Under the pieces are notes generated by a model. It searched no databases, was not told where the DNA came from, and saw nothing but the letters and a program-made list of their open reading frames with translations. A stretch of DNA of 32,694 nt from an uncultured Ruminococcus sp. (GTDB lineage Bacteria; Bacillota; Clostridia; Oscillospirales; Ruminococcaceae). Both the position numbers and the translations under genes were made by a program. Positions 8,301-15,800 of this stretch are shown in pieces (within the stretch, counting starts at the first letter, position 1; each line of letters begins with the position of its first letter). The stretch covers positions 1-32,694 of the forward strand of contig URTF01000017.1 of NCBI GenBank assembly GCA_900550695.1. Direction: 5' to 3'.

Positions 8301-10625
8301 ATCTGTACCGTAATCTACCTGTTTCCATCCGCCGCCATTTTCTTCAGCAGAATTTGTATAGAACGACAATACGCCCTTGCCATCGGTAAGAGTTGTAACG
8401 TTTACTGTGATCTTAGCCTTTGTAGCAGCTGAAACCTTGGAAATAGGAGCCTTGGTGTTGTCAATTTCCTTGATAGTCTGTGACTTGTCTACAGGCGGAT
8501 CGGGGTTTTCTTCCTTAGCCTTATAAGCAACGCCTGTTACAACGCCTGCGTCAGCTTCAATGATAAAGCCCTCTGCAGCCTTTGCAGCCTGATCTGCTGT
8601 AAGTGTGAATACAACTTCTGTTGCATTTTCAGCAGGAGCAGCCTTAACGATAACTTCATTGCCCTCAGCAACTGACTTAAGTGCGATCTCGTTTGTAACG
8701 TTAGCCTTAAGTGTTACTGTGATCTTGCCGTCTGCAGCCATTTCGGATGCGTTGATCTTGATCTTTTTGTCAGCAAGATTAATACCGTCTGTATCTGTAA
8801 AGCCAATATCCTTTGTTACAGTAGTCTTTTCGGTAGGCTCGGGGTTAACCTGCTTTGCAGCATAAGCAACGGAAGTAACTGTACCCTTTGTACCTGCAAC
8901 GATAAAGCCGTTAGCGGCAACCTTTGCAGCCTGCTCTTCTGTAAGTGTGAATACTACGGAAGTTGCATCATCTGCAACTGTCTTTGTATCGAGCTGTACG
9001 CCCTCTGCGTCCTTAAGAACAACAGCAGCACCGTCAGTGTCCTTAACGCCTACTGTGATAGTGCCGTCAGCTGCAGCGCCTTCAACAGCACCGAACTTGA
9101 TATAGTTCTTGGAAAGGTCTGTTTCTGTGCTGAACGGAAGTGTTCCCGGAACCTCTGTAGGTTCAACAGGATCAGGAGTTACCTTTACAGCTGTGAGTTC
9201 AGACCAAGTAGCTGTGATGTTTTCGTACTTGTCCTTGAATGCCTCAAGAGTTCCAAGAGTAAGCTTGTCTGTGGAAACGGTTGTCTTTGCAGTATCTTCA
9301 ACAAGTGTTTCCCAAGTCTGTGTTTCTGATGCATAGGTTTCAGACCAAACAACACTTTCAGAACCTTCAAAGAGGGTTATTGTCTGACCCGGTGTTGTTT
9401 CGCCCTTAACTCTATAGCCAACCTGGCAGAGCTTAATACCCGAACCTGTGATAGTAAGACCGTTTGTCAGTACAGCAACAGCCTGCTCTGCATTAAGTGT
9501 ATAGCTTTCTGCAGGTGCAGTATTTTCTGTAATAACAACGTCGCCCGCCTTAATGGTGATCGTACCATCGTTTTCACCGGTCTTCATCGTTCCAACAGTA
9601 AGGGCGCTGCCGTCAACGAGATCAACTTTATCGAACTTTTTAGCTTCAACTGTTACTGTAGCAGGAGTTTTTGTATCCTCGATTGCACCGCTCTTATTAA
9701 GATCGGTTTCTTCTGTATGTGTAAGCTGGATTTTGGAGATAGTATAACCGTTGCCGCTTACCTTGAAGCCGTTAGTAACCATATCTTCTGTGAGTGTAAA
9801 AGTATATGGACTGCTTGTTACTGCAGTATCTGCAATTGTAAGGCTCTTTTCGCCGCCATCTTCAGGGAAATTAGCTGTTTCAGCATATGTAACAGTAACC
9901 TTATCACCGACAACACCGCCTGTTGCGGCAACCGTCTGTTCGCTGCCATCTGTTGTGAGATCAGCGGTTCCAATGGTGAGTTCAGATTCAGTCGTTGTTG
10001 TTACCTTAACGCTATTAACCGTCACGCCGTTACCGGAAACAGTGAACTTGCTTGCGGAATCAGCTGTAAGAACGAAAGTGAACTTTCCTTCTTCCGATAC
10101 TGTGTTAGTGATAACTGCACCCGTGGAGTCAACTACCTTGATATCAGTAGCTGCCTTGGTGTAAGTGATAGTAACTGTATCACCAACAGCACCTGCACTC
10201 TCAACATCGAGCTTGCCTGCAACAGTTGTACCGTCGAGGTCAAGACCACCAGCTTCAGCAAAAACTGTGCCGGTCTTGTCAATAGATTTTGTGTCCTTTT
10301 CCTTTGCAGTAACGGTAAGACCGTTTGCTGTGAATGTGTACTTGTCGCCGTCTGCAAGATCAGCACTTGTGATAGCACCGCTGAAAGAAAGACCGAAGCC
10401 ATCTACAGAAGTGATATCGGCAGCATTTACTGTTGCTGTCTTTGCGCTTGCTGCAGCTGTAACGCTTTTCGTTGTGCCGCCTGCCTTGTAGTTCAAAGCA
10501 AACTGAACGTTAGCGCTGTCAACAGCTGTGGTTGCAGCGAATGCGCCCATAGGAATGACCGCAGCGACCTGTGTCACAGCGATAGCAGCAGCGGAAATTC
10601 CTGCCACTGTCTTTTTAAATTCCAT
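2304..10625 (-). CDS. Giant secreted multidomain protein 1 (CBM-like modules, LRR, five beta-rich blocks)
   Basis: 2,773 residues, roughly 290 kDa. I place the start at the ATG at 10625 (MEFKKTVAGIS), because GAAAGGATG lies just upstream; an in-frame ATG further upstream lacks a ribosome site. A Sec signal peptide ends near residue 30 (GAFAA). Residues ~35-980 hold a string of ~80-100-residue beta modules. They end in patterns like FTLT..Q....NGF.V.G..G.VT.V.Y, similar to jelly-roll carbohydrate-binding modules, and are joined by Pro/Glu/Thr linkers. A NFPDANFR module (~982) precedes a leucine-rich repeat region (~1045-1210, LDVS.NT.L.). Five blocks A-E follow, starting near 1308, 1582, 1893, 2165 and 2408. 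Each has a helix-like lead, a 'LPTKGKYKTL' strand and 'DITLTGNLV', suggesting a beta-helix or beta-solenoid. Two more CBM-like modules end the protein (~2563, ~2673). There is no LPXTG, SLH, dockerin or membrane tail. Probably an extracellular binding or adhesion protein; function unknown. Confidence 0.9.
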   Translation of the reverse strand: MEFKKTVAGISAAAIAVTQVAAVIPMGAFAATTAVDSANVQFALNYKAGGTTKSVTAAASAKTATVNAADITSVDGFGLSFSGAITSADLADGDKYTFTANGLTVTAKEKDTKSIDKTGTVFAEAGGLDLDGTTVAGKLDVESAGAVGDTVTITYTKAATDIKVVDSTGAVITNTVSEEGKFTFVLTADSASKFTVSGNGVTVNSVKVTTTTESELTIGTADLTTDGSEQTVAATGGVVGDKVTVTYAETANFPEDGGEKSLTIADTAVTSSPYTFTLTEDMVTNGFKVSGNGYTISKIQLTHTEETDLNKSGAIEDTKTPATVTVEAKKFDKVDLVDGSALTVGTMKTGENDGTITIKAGDVVITENTAPAESYTLNAEQAVAVLTNGLTITGSGIKLCQVGYRVKGETTPGQTITLFEGSESVVWSETYASETQTWETLVEDTAKTTVSTDKLTLGTLEAFKDKYENITATWSELTAVKVTPDPVEPTEVPGTLPFSTETDLSKNYIKFGAVEGAAADGTITVGVKDTDGAAVVLKDAEGVQLDTKTVADDATSVVFTLTEEQAAKVAANGFIVAGTKGTVTSVAYAAKQVNPEPTEKTTVTKDIGFTDTDGINLADKKIKINASEMAADGKITVTLKANVTNEIALKSVAEGNEVIVKAAPAENATEVVFTLTADQAAKAAEGFIIEADAGVVTGVAYKAKEENPDPPVDKSQTIKEIDNTKAPISKVSAATKAKITVNVTTLTDGKGVLSFYTNSAEENGGGWKQVDYGTDAADTENKITATGEMTATVDFPITDKDQWYQIGVKTSDPDVINGELVKIEFVNADDETIYTYDPNEASIGAENFTFSTLKNEEMKVGDSFTIKYDSKNTPKNAKYRIKYKIHAPNDPGAWEDYIYPEVVNTGKIDNSNKAKTGLNVTSATEGTVTTFTFTAVSKSTVEPFGITIELSPEGTWNDTQYPWFGDVSFLVKSAADEDTTKIAINAANFPDANFRKVLTAYSSETVKKVPVLTEEDIAKITDLGNGKPGDAYKDEVANLAKVVNFKGIEKLTALKSFTLTNTQKNFKVLDLSQNTALTSVDVSGCTNLADLKLPETAAIETLLLQNTAITAVDVSKYTGLKVLNVSDTKLTALDVKANTELETLALANVKVKELDVKANTKLKTLDAANCGLTKIDVSANTLLENLDVSGNSLITLDLTGLTALTADKFKADNNKRNIGTVVDGKYDLKDLAAEGLVVDKMGDIKGATLTEGVLTDVAGNVTYTYETGLATEGLDKVTFTLAPEKVTSENFEVSYMDGAESKSVVCETWDEVLKTMTDKNVDYTVEVKKDVAVDKLTMPTAAKAKSVTVACTGNTITTKSASVTLPTNTKLENVKIKALDKDGKTLAKTFTLNASKNLTVAGGLEIEAQASTIKGGAKSVLETVQSVNEFNSAITGFGTVHVKNGAVTFNNTVKVKELAVENGSVVEIGKNAAVTVTNIITSGSVASKLVYTDAEYKPVAVTGNITGNVKLEVGISYKKTAASAGEGQEPAVETVSRFAKDDVVLVSKNVNLAAVDASESLPEGTTLGRDKSDIKVMDTVATMNGVEYAQWSDITSTIAAVAKADKNFAKTAVYNITLSKELDAKGALKMPAAGTFGELVIKSDAAAQTVKFTGNLTLTGKTTFENVKLDSVKTVKGVSTSYDFSISTGKNELTLNSVTTEKSIKTITSSGVVNLDRVTVGTVTAATVNVTKTTSIVPGAGAINGEEKSWEGKDVAASSVTVNGNLTAKTALNLNGDNASLTVKGIVNAMSIEAEKDTATLAVYTQPKGKNALVIGKNGVTAASKSLKFVLVDYTSGKTAHITEDIVLGTIAGTYADEFVPSNDNLDTEDSYYILKSGKNLIAKSKTAAADYVNVKINGKTARYKTVDEAIKDISATGKSTDVVEITITDKTFKDAVAKLPLPTAGKYKTLTYKAADAVTVKVTGDLALTGNLVLDNVDIEKVTKDGKSTAALNVNVGKYELYADGCYLNKTADAAEGSGEYSAVANISGTGKFTTGIDIVVSGKVNGTTLVLQNSKVTLDGDRAAFTGSIEANRDCTFSYTNAKNVKFVNITGDNASSLKLDGAAVAENAVLASITGDYTKDAVVVDGELKVVRSGNTLKAVKAENVVEVNAYKNNEDFENKNIDKVRAYDSVASAMNDISRIKDKKACYEVAVKTGDVLVLPKANTYYGIELTADKAAEITTAKDLTLTGNLNLNENVTLNKADKKAMTVKLGSYAFVIDKDAHVAYDAEKKVSRFVNIDGSKGGFFADGDITVSGKVNVGYFRAPKTTLADNASFAAAIIIAEGGDSLNYNVKNASKVKIGNILGKGNIVLNVDGEIADKQIAVLTGNYRAESVTIGDGKTYVAVPKGNKLMAVAKANAKAAALTLDGETTYLFDTYENAVKAVAKLGDAKTEIEIDVTDVQPVSGKLALPTKGKYETLTITSDKAVTLKVNSDITLTGNLVIGGKVTLQKKEGTAKDLLKFKSATDKKTKKALYTVTVVDDAKVVNGSVNGEPIVNPEPTEPEPAEKTVVNGEIGDNGYTNETGVDLSANVLKIAKTNVAAKGVITVTLKDNVTSAIVLNDADGNELTKLIPYAGASYVMFTLTADQAEKITANGFTVTGDAGVVTAVKYADPVTGEEKGETFGTLDYSGSVDLALHVLKIEAKRDVAAKGTITVTLQDAVENSIEFKKSAEGEAIKTVEPTSGSNTYTWELSDEDVAFIKENGFYICGTAGVITSVTYAAPEITGMDD

Positions 10626-10656
10626 GATTATCATCCTTTCATGATAAATTATTCTT

Positions 10657-10676
10657 TGCAAAGACCCCTCTTTGCA
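10657..10676. promoter_or_regulatory. Perfect hairpin in the leader of giant gene 1
   Basis: TGCAAAGA-CCCC-TCTTTGCA is a perfect 8-bp inverted repeat, 31 nt upstream of the start codon and inside the transcribed leader. It could be an operator or an RNA hairpin near the ribosome site. The leader of giant gene 2 shows no equivalent. Confidence 0.45.
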
Positions 10677-10786
10677 CTTGAATATAGCAAAATGCCCGTA
10701 TATTTTTTCACTGTTCGGATAAAATTCAAGTTTTTTCCACAAAAATTTCCGCAGAATGAGAAAACATCTGACACTTTTACACTAAG

Positions 10787-10815
10787 ATTATAACACGAAC
10801 GATAATTACTTTCAA
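10787..10815 (-). promoter_or_regulatory. Promoter of giant gene 1
   Basis: Minus strand: TTGAAA (10810-10815), 17-bp spacer, TATAAT (10787-10792). Predicted start near 10780 gives a leader of about 155 nt. Giant gene 2 has the same hexamers and spacing. Confidence 0.75.
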
Positions 10816-11113
10816 TTCACATTTGCGATAAAAGTTGCCAATTTTTTTTGTCGATTTTGTTTAACTTTCAACAAGTTCGTTTGTTAATATTATATAATAG
10901 CAACTTTTTACCTCTAATTATGTGAATTTTCGCCGAATGGGCTCAAATACGCTGTATTGGTGTATAAAATGCTCTTTTTTCTTCAATGACATCGGTTGTC
11001 TACCCGACTTTTTGACTCGGATCAATGATCCATTTATTTATTATACAGCCTATTTGTTAAGAATCAATGTTTGTTATCAGAAAAATATTACTATCATTTT
11101 TGATAACATAATA
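10816..11113. other. AT-rich spacer, no gene seen
   Basis: About 300 bp between the giant-1 promoter and the transporter terminator. I see only AT-rich sequence, with a TATAAT-like hexamer on the plus strand near 10892 that has no good -35. The reading frame crossing it has no ribosome site. Confidence 0.4.
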
Positions 11114-11116
11114 ATT

Positions 11117-11147
11117 GCACCGAACCTTTATTTTAAAAGTTCGGTGC
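11117..11147 (-). terminator. Probable terminator of the NSS transporter
   Basis: Perfect 9-bp stem GCACCGAAC / GTTCGGTGC, about 20 nt past the transporter stop codon. The T-run on the minus strand is weak (AATTATTAT), so efficiency is uncertain. Confidence 0.5.
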
Positions 11148-11166
11148 GATATTCACATTGTCATCA

Positions 11167-12537
11167 TCACATTGATATCAGCCCGAAAGCATTTGCGACC
11201 GAGCTTATGAGGATAATAGCCGCAAAAACGGGGCAAAGATATTTTATCATAAAATTAAATATCCGCCTGCGCTTGAAAGTTCCGTTCTCTGCGGTCATTT
11301 CTTCTTCGATCTTCTCTACGCCGAGGACCTTTGAAACAAGCAGACAGGTTGCGATCGCTGCTATCGGCATCATTACCGAATTCGTGAGGAAATCAAAAAA
11401 GTCAAGTATCTGCATACCAAGTATCTCGACCGAGGCAAGAGAGCCATAGCCGAGGCAGGAAAGCGTTCCGAGCAGTACCATTATAATAGTAATAACGACA
11501 GCAGATTTTTTCCGTCCCCAGCCGAGCTCGTCCTGAAACGTTGAAACGGCACTCTCGGTCAGTGCGATAGAACTTGTCACGGCTGCGCACAGCACAAGGA
11601 AGAAAAAGAGTATTCCGACGAACGAACCCATTTTTATGCTTGCAAAGACCTTCGGTATCGTGATGAACATAAGCGACGGACCTGCTCCGAGCGCACCCGC
11701 ATCACCGCCCGAAAATGCAAATACCGCAGGAATTATCATAAGTCCTGCCATTATTGCAATGCCCGTGTCAAACAGCTCGACATTCTCAGTTGATTTTTCG
11801 ATCGATACGTCTTTTTTCATATATGAACCGAACGTTATAAGTATTCCCATTGCGATCGAAAGGGAATAAAACATCTGACCCATAGCGGAAACTACCGACA
11901 TCCATGAAAAATTGTCGAAATTCGGAACAAGGAAATATTTTACACCTGAGATTGCTCCGGGACGGGTCATCGAATATACGGCAATAAACACGGAAAGCAC
12001 AACAAGTATCGGCATCATAAATTTTGATACACGTTCAACCCCGTTGCGCACTCCGCCGAAAATGACCCCGACTGTCATAGCCGTGAACAGCAGGAAGCAT
12101 ATCTCGGTCGAGATTCCGTTTGAGATAAAGCTCCCGAAATAACCGTCCGCCGACAGCGTTTTGCCGTGTCCCATTATATATTCGGCAAGATATTTTATGA
12201 CCCAGCCTCCGATAACGGAATAGTAAGGCACGATAAGTATCGGGATCACCGCATTTATCCAGCCGCCGAGCGAGAGCCATTTGGATTTTCCGCAGGACTT
12301 GTATGCGCCGACCGGACTTTTCTGCGTCATTCTTCCGAGAGCGGTCTCGGCGGTTATCATCGTGTAGCCGAAGGTCAGTGCCAGCAATATATAGATAAGC
12401 AGAAAAATTCCGCCGCCGTATTTCGCCGCAAGGTAAGGAAACCTCCATATATTTCCAAGTCCAACAGATGCACCCGCTGCGGAAAGAACAAATCCGAGCT
12501 TTCCCGAAAAGGTGCTGCGTTTTTTATGATGCTCCAT
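11167..12537 (-). CDS. Sodium-dependent transporter, neurotransmitter:sodium symporter (NSS/SNF) family
   Basis: 456 residues, matching bacterial NSS proteins, with about 11-12 hydrophobic membrane segments. The family signature in TM1 is clear: GASVGLGNIWRFPYLA at residues 22-37, the unwound segment that binds Na+ and substrate in LeuT-like proteins. TM6 and TM8 regions (VSAMGQMFYSLSIAMG and FFFLVLCAAVTSSIALTES) also fit. These carriers import amino acids or related amines using the sodium gradient; the substrate cannot be read from sequence. Start ATG at 12537 follows GGAG. The gene sits between the two giant secreted-protein genes on the same strand, but terminators on each side suggest separate transcription. 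Its predicted leader contains a 100-bp hairpin element (12602-12701), which could affect expression. Confidence 0.93.
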   Translation of the reverse strand: MEHHKKRSTFSGKLGFVLSAAGASVGLGNIWRFPYLAAKYGGGIFLLIYILLALTFGYTMITAETALGRMTQKSPVGAYKSCGKSKWLSLGGWINAVIPILIVPYYSVIGGWVIKYLAEYIMGHGKTLSADGYFGSFISNGISTEICFLLFTAMTVGVIFGGVRNGVERVSKFMMPILVVLSVFIAVYSMTRPGAISGVKYFLVPNFDNFSWMSVVSAMGQMFYSLSIAMGILITFGSYMKKDVSIEKSTENVELFDTGIAIMAGLMIIPAVFAFSGGDAGALGAGPSLMFITIPKVFASIKMGSFVGILFFFLVLCAAVTSSIALTESAVSTFQDELGWGRKKSAVVITIIMVLLGTLSCLGYGSLASVEILGMQILDFFDFLTNSVMMPIAAIATCLLVSKVLGVEKIEEEMTAENGTFKRRRIFNFMIKYLCPVFAAIILISSVANAFGLISM

Positions 12538-12601
12538 TTTATATTCTCCGTTCGTGATATGATGATACCGAACACTGATAAATGTATAGATATCGGTATA
12601 A

Positions 12602-12701
12602 TACTAAACACCAATAAAATACAGGAAAAAATCTGCGCCTAAATCCTATATATGCGAGATTGTCGGCTTGATTTTTTCCAAATTTTAAATGGTGTTTAGT
12701 A
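12602..12701. mobile_element. MITE-like hairpin element, copy 1
   Basis: 100 bp. Ends are inverted repeats: TACTAAACACCA at one end and its complement at the other. Inside them, GGAAAAAATC pairs with GATTTTTTCC, and an inner GCCT/GCCGA...TCGGC stem follows, so the whole element folds into one long hairpin around TATATATGC. It is flanked on both sides by TAA (12599-12601 and 12702-12704), consistent with a 3-bp target duplication. A nearly identical copy lies at 21447-21547. It has no coding capacity. Confidence 0.8.
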
Positions 12702-12716
12702 TAAAAACACCTGTCT

Positions 12717-12745
12717 ATTATATCACGAAAAGTTCTGTTTGTACA
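12717..12745 (-). promoter_or_regulatory. Candidate promoter of the NSS transporter
   Basis: Minus strand: TGTACA (12740-12745), 17 bp, TATAAT (12717-12722). If used, transcription begins at about 12710, right at the outer edge of the MITE, so the hairpin would be the first part of the transporter leader. Confidence 0.5.
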
Positions 12746-12796
12746 GCGTTTCTATATTTTTTTGTTATATGGTACATAAAATTTGGTTATGTGTAC

Positions 12797-12840
12797 AAAA
12801 AAAGAGCAGCGCACACTGCCGTTTTGACAGTGTGCGCTGC
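12797..12840 (-). terminator. Intrinsic terminator of giant protein 2
   Basis: Perfect 13-bp stem GCAGCGCACACTG (12806-12818) with CAGTGTGCGCTGC (12828-12840), followed on the minus strand by a run of seven T. It starts 15 nt past the stop codon. Confidence 0.93.
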
Positions 12841-12854
12841 TGTGAGTTTAGATT

Positions 12855-15800
12855 TTATTGACCGTCGGGGTTCCGGATATCGGTCATATTCTTTCCGATA
12901 ACGAGTTTGCCGTTTATGATATTGGCATCGTCCTTGACCGTTACCGTAAAATTGTCCTTTGCGTTTGTCGTGAACTTAAGAATGTCCTTTGCGCCGCCAT
13001 TGTTCTTTTGGAGAGTTATCTTTCCCGAAACAACGAGATTTCCCGTGAGAGCAACATCGCTCTTGAGCTTGATAACAACGTCCTCTGAGGAAGAAAGCTC
13101 AAGGGTCTTGTACTTGCCCTTTGTCGGAAGAGTGAGCTTGCCGTTTGCAGGCTGAACATCAGTCACATTGATAATAAATTCCGCATCTGCGCTGCCGAGC
13201 TTTGCAATTGCCTTTACAGCATTCTCATATGTGTCGAACATATATGTTGTTTTCTTATTATCAATGCTGACAGTCATTTTAACTGTTTTTGCATCGGCTT
13301 TTGCAACAGCCATAAGCTTATTTCCCGAAGGAACAACCGTGTAGGTATCACCGTCACCGATCTGTATGAAATATTCAATATAGCTGCCCGTGAATGATGC
13401 GATCTGGGTGTTTGGCTTTTCAAGACCGGAAACATTTACAGTGAGTGTTTCGCCATAGAAACCACCGAACTTAACGTTCTTTGCGATCTTTACGGGGTAA
13501 TTCAGCTCATCGCCATCATAAGCCTCTATCAATGCAGCCGAGAACGAAGATCCTTCGCCGAGTGTTGTCTTGAGTGCGGAGAATTTTCCGACATTTACTT
13601 TTCCGCTTACTGTAATATTTTCACTTGCCATAAAAATGCCCTTGCCGCTGATATTTACAAAGCGGCTCACCTTGTTTTCGGCATCATAAGCAATGTGCGC
13701 ATTTTCTTCAATCGAAAGTCCGTAATTGTTGAGGTTGACGCTCATTGCCTTGCCGTCAGCCTTGTTGACGGTTATATTTTCGCCAACAGAGAGATTGCCC
13801 GTGAGGGTGAGATCCTTGGCTGTTGTGATAACGGCTGCGGTGTCGGATTCGAGATAAATTGAATCATACGTTTTAGCCTTTGGAAGAACAAGGACGTCAT
13901 TTTCCTTTACAGGAACTTTGTAGTTCATATCTTTGTTCTTGATCCTCGAAATGTCATTCATTGCGCTTGCAACCGAGTCATAAATTCTTGTTGCTGCAAG
14001 TTTTCCGTTGGAATAGTATGCTCCAACCGACACAACATTTTCTTCCTTGACAGCCTTAAGGTTATTGCCCGAACGGACTATTTTGAGTTCGCTGTCATTG
14101 ACGATAACATTACTGCCGACAAAGTCGCCCGTAATGGCTGCAATTATGTCATTTTCATTGACGGCTATTGCATTTTCACCGTCTTTGATAACAAGCTTGA
14201 TAGTGCTGCTGCTGATATCCTTGAACTTAACATTCTTGGAAATGGACTTATCGTAAGTGAGCGTTAGAGCCGATCCGTGGATAATTCCTGCGAATGCTGC
14301 ATTTTTACCGTCGAGCGTTATGTCAATTCCTTTACCCCAAACGTCCGTACCGTTTACTTTTCCTGTAATAACGGTATCATTGTTTATGTTGAATAGCCCC
14401 GGACCGCTTATGTTGACAATGCGGTTTGCGCCTGTTTCCGGATCGGCGGAACACTTTCCGTAAAGGTATAAAATATATTTTCCGACATTTATGCTGACAG
14501 GAACGACCTCTGTTGTCATATTATCGCCCTTGCCGGTCACCTTTACCTTGTTAATGGAGATCTTATCTTCGACAAGAAGATGACCCGTGAGTGCAATGTC
14601 ACCCGTAATGTTGATAGTTACATCGGAGTCAGCCTTGAGTATGAGCATAGCGTACTTTCCTGCCGACGGGAGAGGGAGCTTTGCGATCGGCTTGCTGAAC
14701 ATATCCTGTGTGAGCATGATAGTGACTGTATCGTCCTTGCTGCCCGTTGCGTTGATATCCTTGATAGCATCATCAAGGCTCTTGTAGTAGGCTTTCTTTC
14801 CGTTCACTAAAACGGTAACAAGACCTTCTGTTGCCTTGGGCTTTGCGATAAGGTTCTTGCCGTCCTTGATGATATAGTAGCTGTCTGCCTCTGTGAGATT
14901 GTCATTCGAGGGGACGAGCTGATCTGCGTATGGACCTGCGATAGTACCGAGGATAAGATTCTCGGTGATCTCTGCCGTTTTCTCCGTTTCGGGGTCAACA
15001 AGAACGAATTTGATCTTTCCGGATTTGTTGTCGAAACCGTTCTTGCCGATAACGAGAGCGTTTTTGCCCTTAGCCTGCTGCTTGACAACGAGTACAGTAT
15101 CATCCAATGCGAATATTTCGCCTGCGTTGATGATACCGCCGACTGAAAGAGAGCTGTTGTTTTCCAATTCGAGCAGTTTTTTTACGGTAAGGTTGCCTGT
15201 AATGTTTACGGTAGTCGTCGGAGCGGTTTTTCCGTCCCATGCTGCGCCCATAGCCGCATAGCCTAACATTTCGCTTTCACTGTTAGCCCAGACCTTTACG
15301 GAATTTGCAGTCACTGCACCAACAGTAGTGCCTTTGAGTTCAACCTCGTCGCTTGAAGTAATGCTCTTGATATTTGCGGTTACATATTCAAGCTGAAGTG
15401 AATTCTTGCCTGCCGCAATTGTGAAGTCGGTAGGCTTGAATTCCTTACCTGACTTTTTCTGTGCATCGAGCTTGATGTTGTTGAATATTGTAAAGCCTGT
15501 GAGAGTGATATTTCCTGTGAAGGTGATAGTCTTGACAGACTGCTCGCTTGAGAGGTTGAGCGAACTGTATGTCTTAGCCGCAGGCATCTTGAATACACCG
15601 TTCATATTGTAATCGTCAAGAAGAGTTACATGGTACTCATTGTCCTTCTGACCTGCCTTTGCGTTTGCGGCAATAGTGCTGAGAACATCGCTCCACTGTG
15701 CATATACAGTCTCATTCATGCCGCCTTCGTAGAGGGTCACGACCTTGAGCTTTTCTTCAAGCAGCTTGATGTCCGAACCCACTCTTGCAAGAGTGTAGCG

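Noticed and set aside
9717..10793. Long plus-strand ORF (358 codons) and other long ORFs antisense to the giant genes
   Set aside because: They have no ribosome sites or recognisable domains and are rich in Cys/Ser or Val/Leu runs, as expected from the complement of the biased, repetitive codons of the giant genes.
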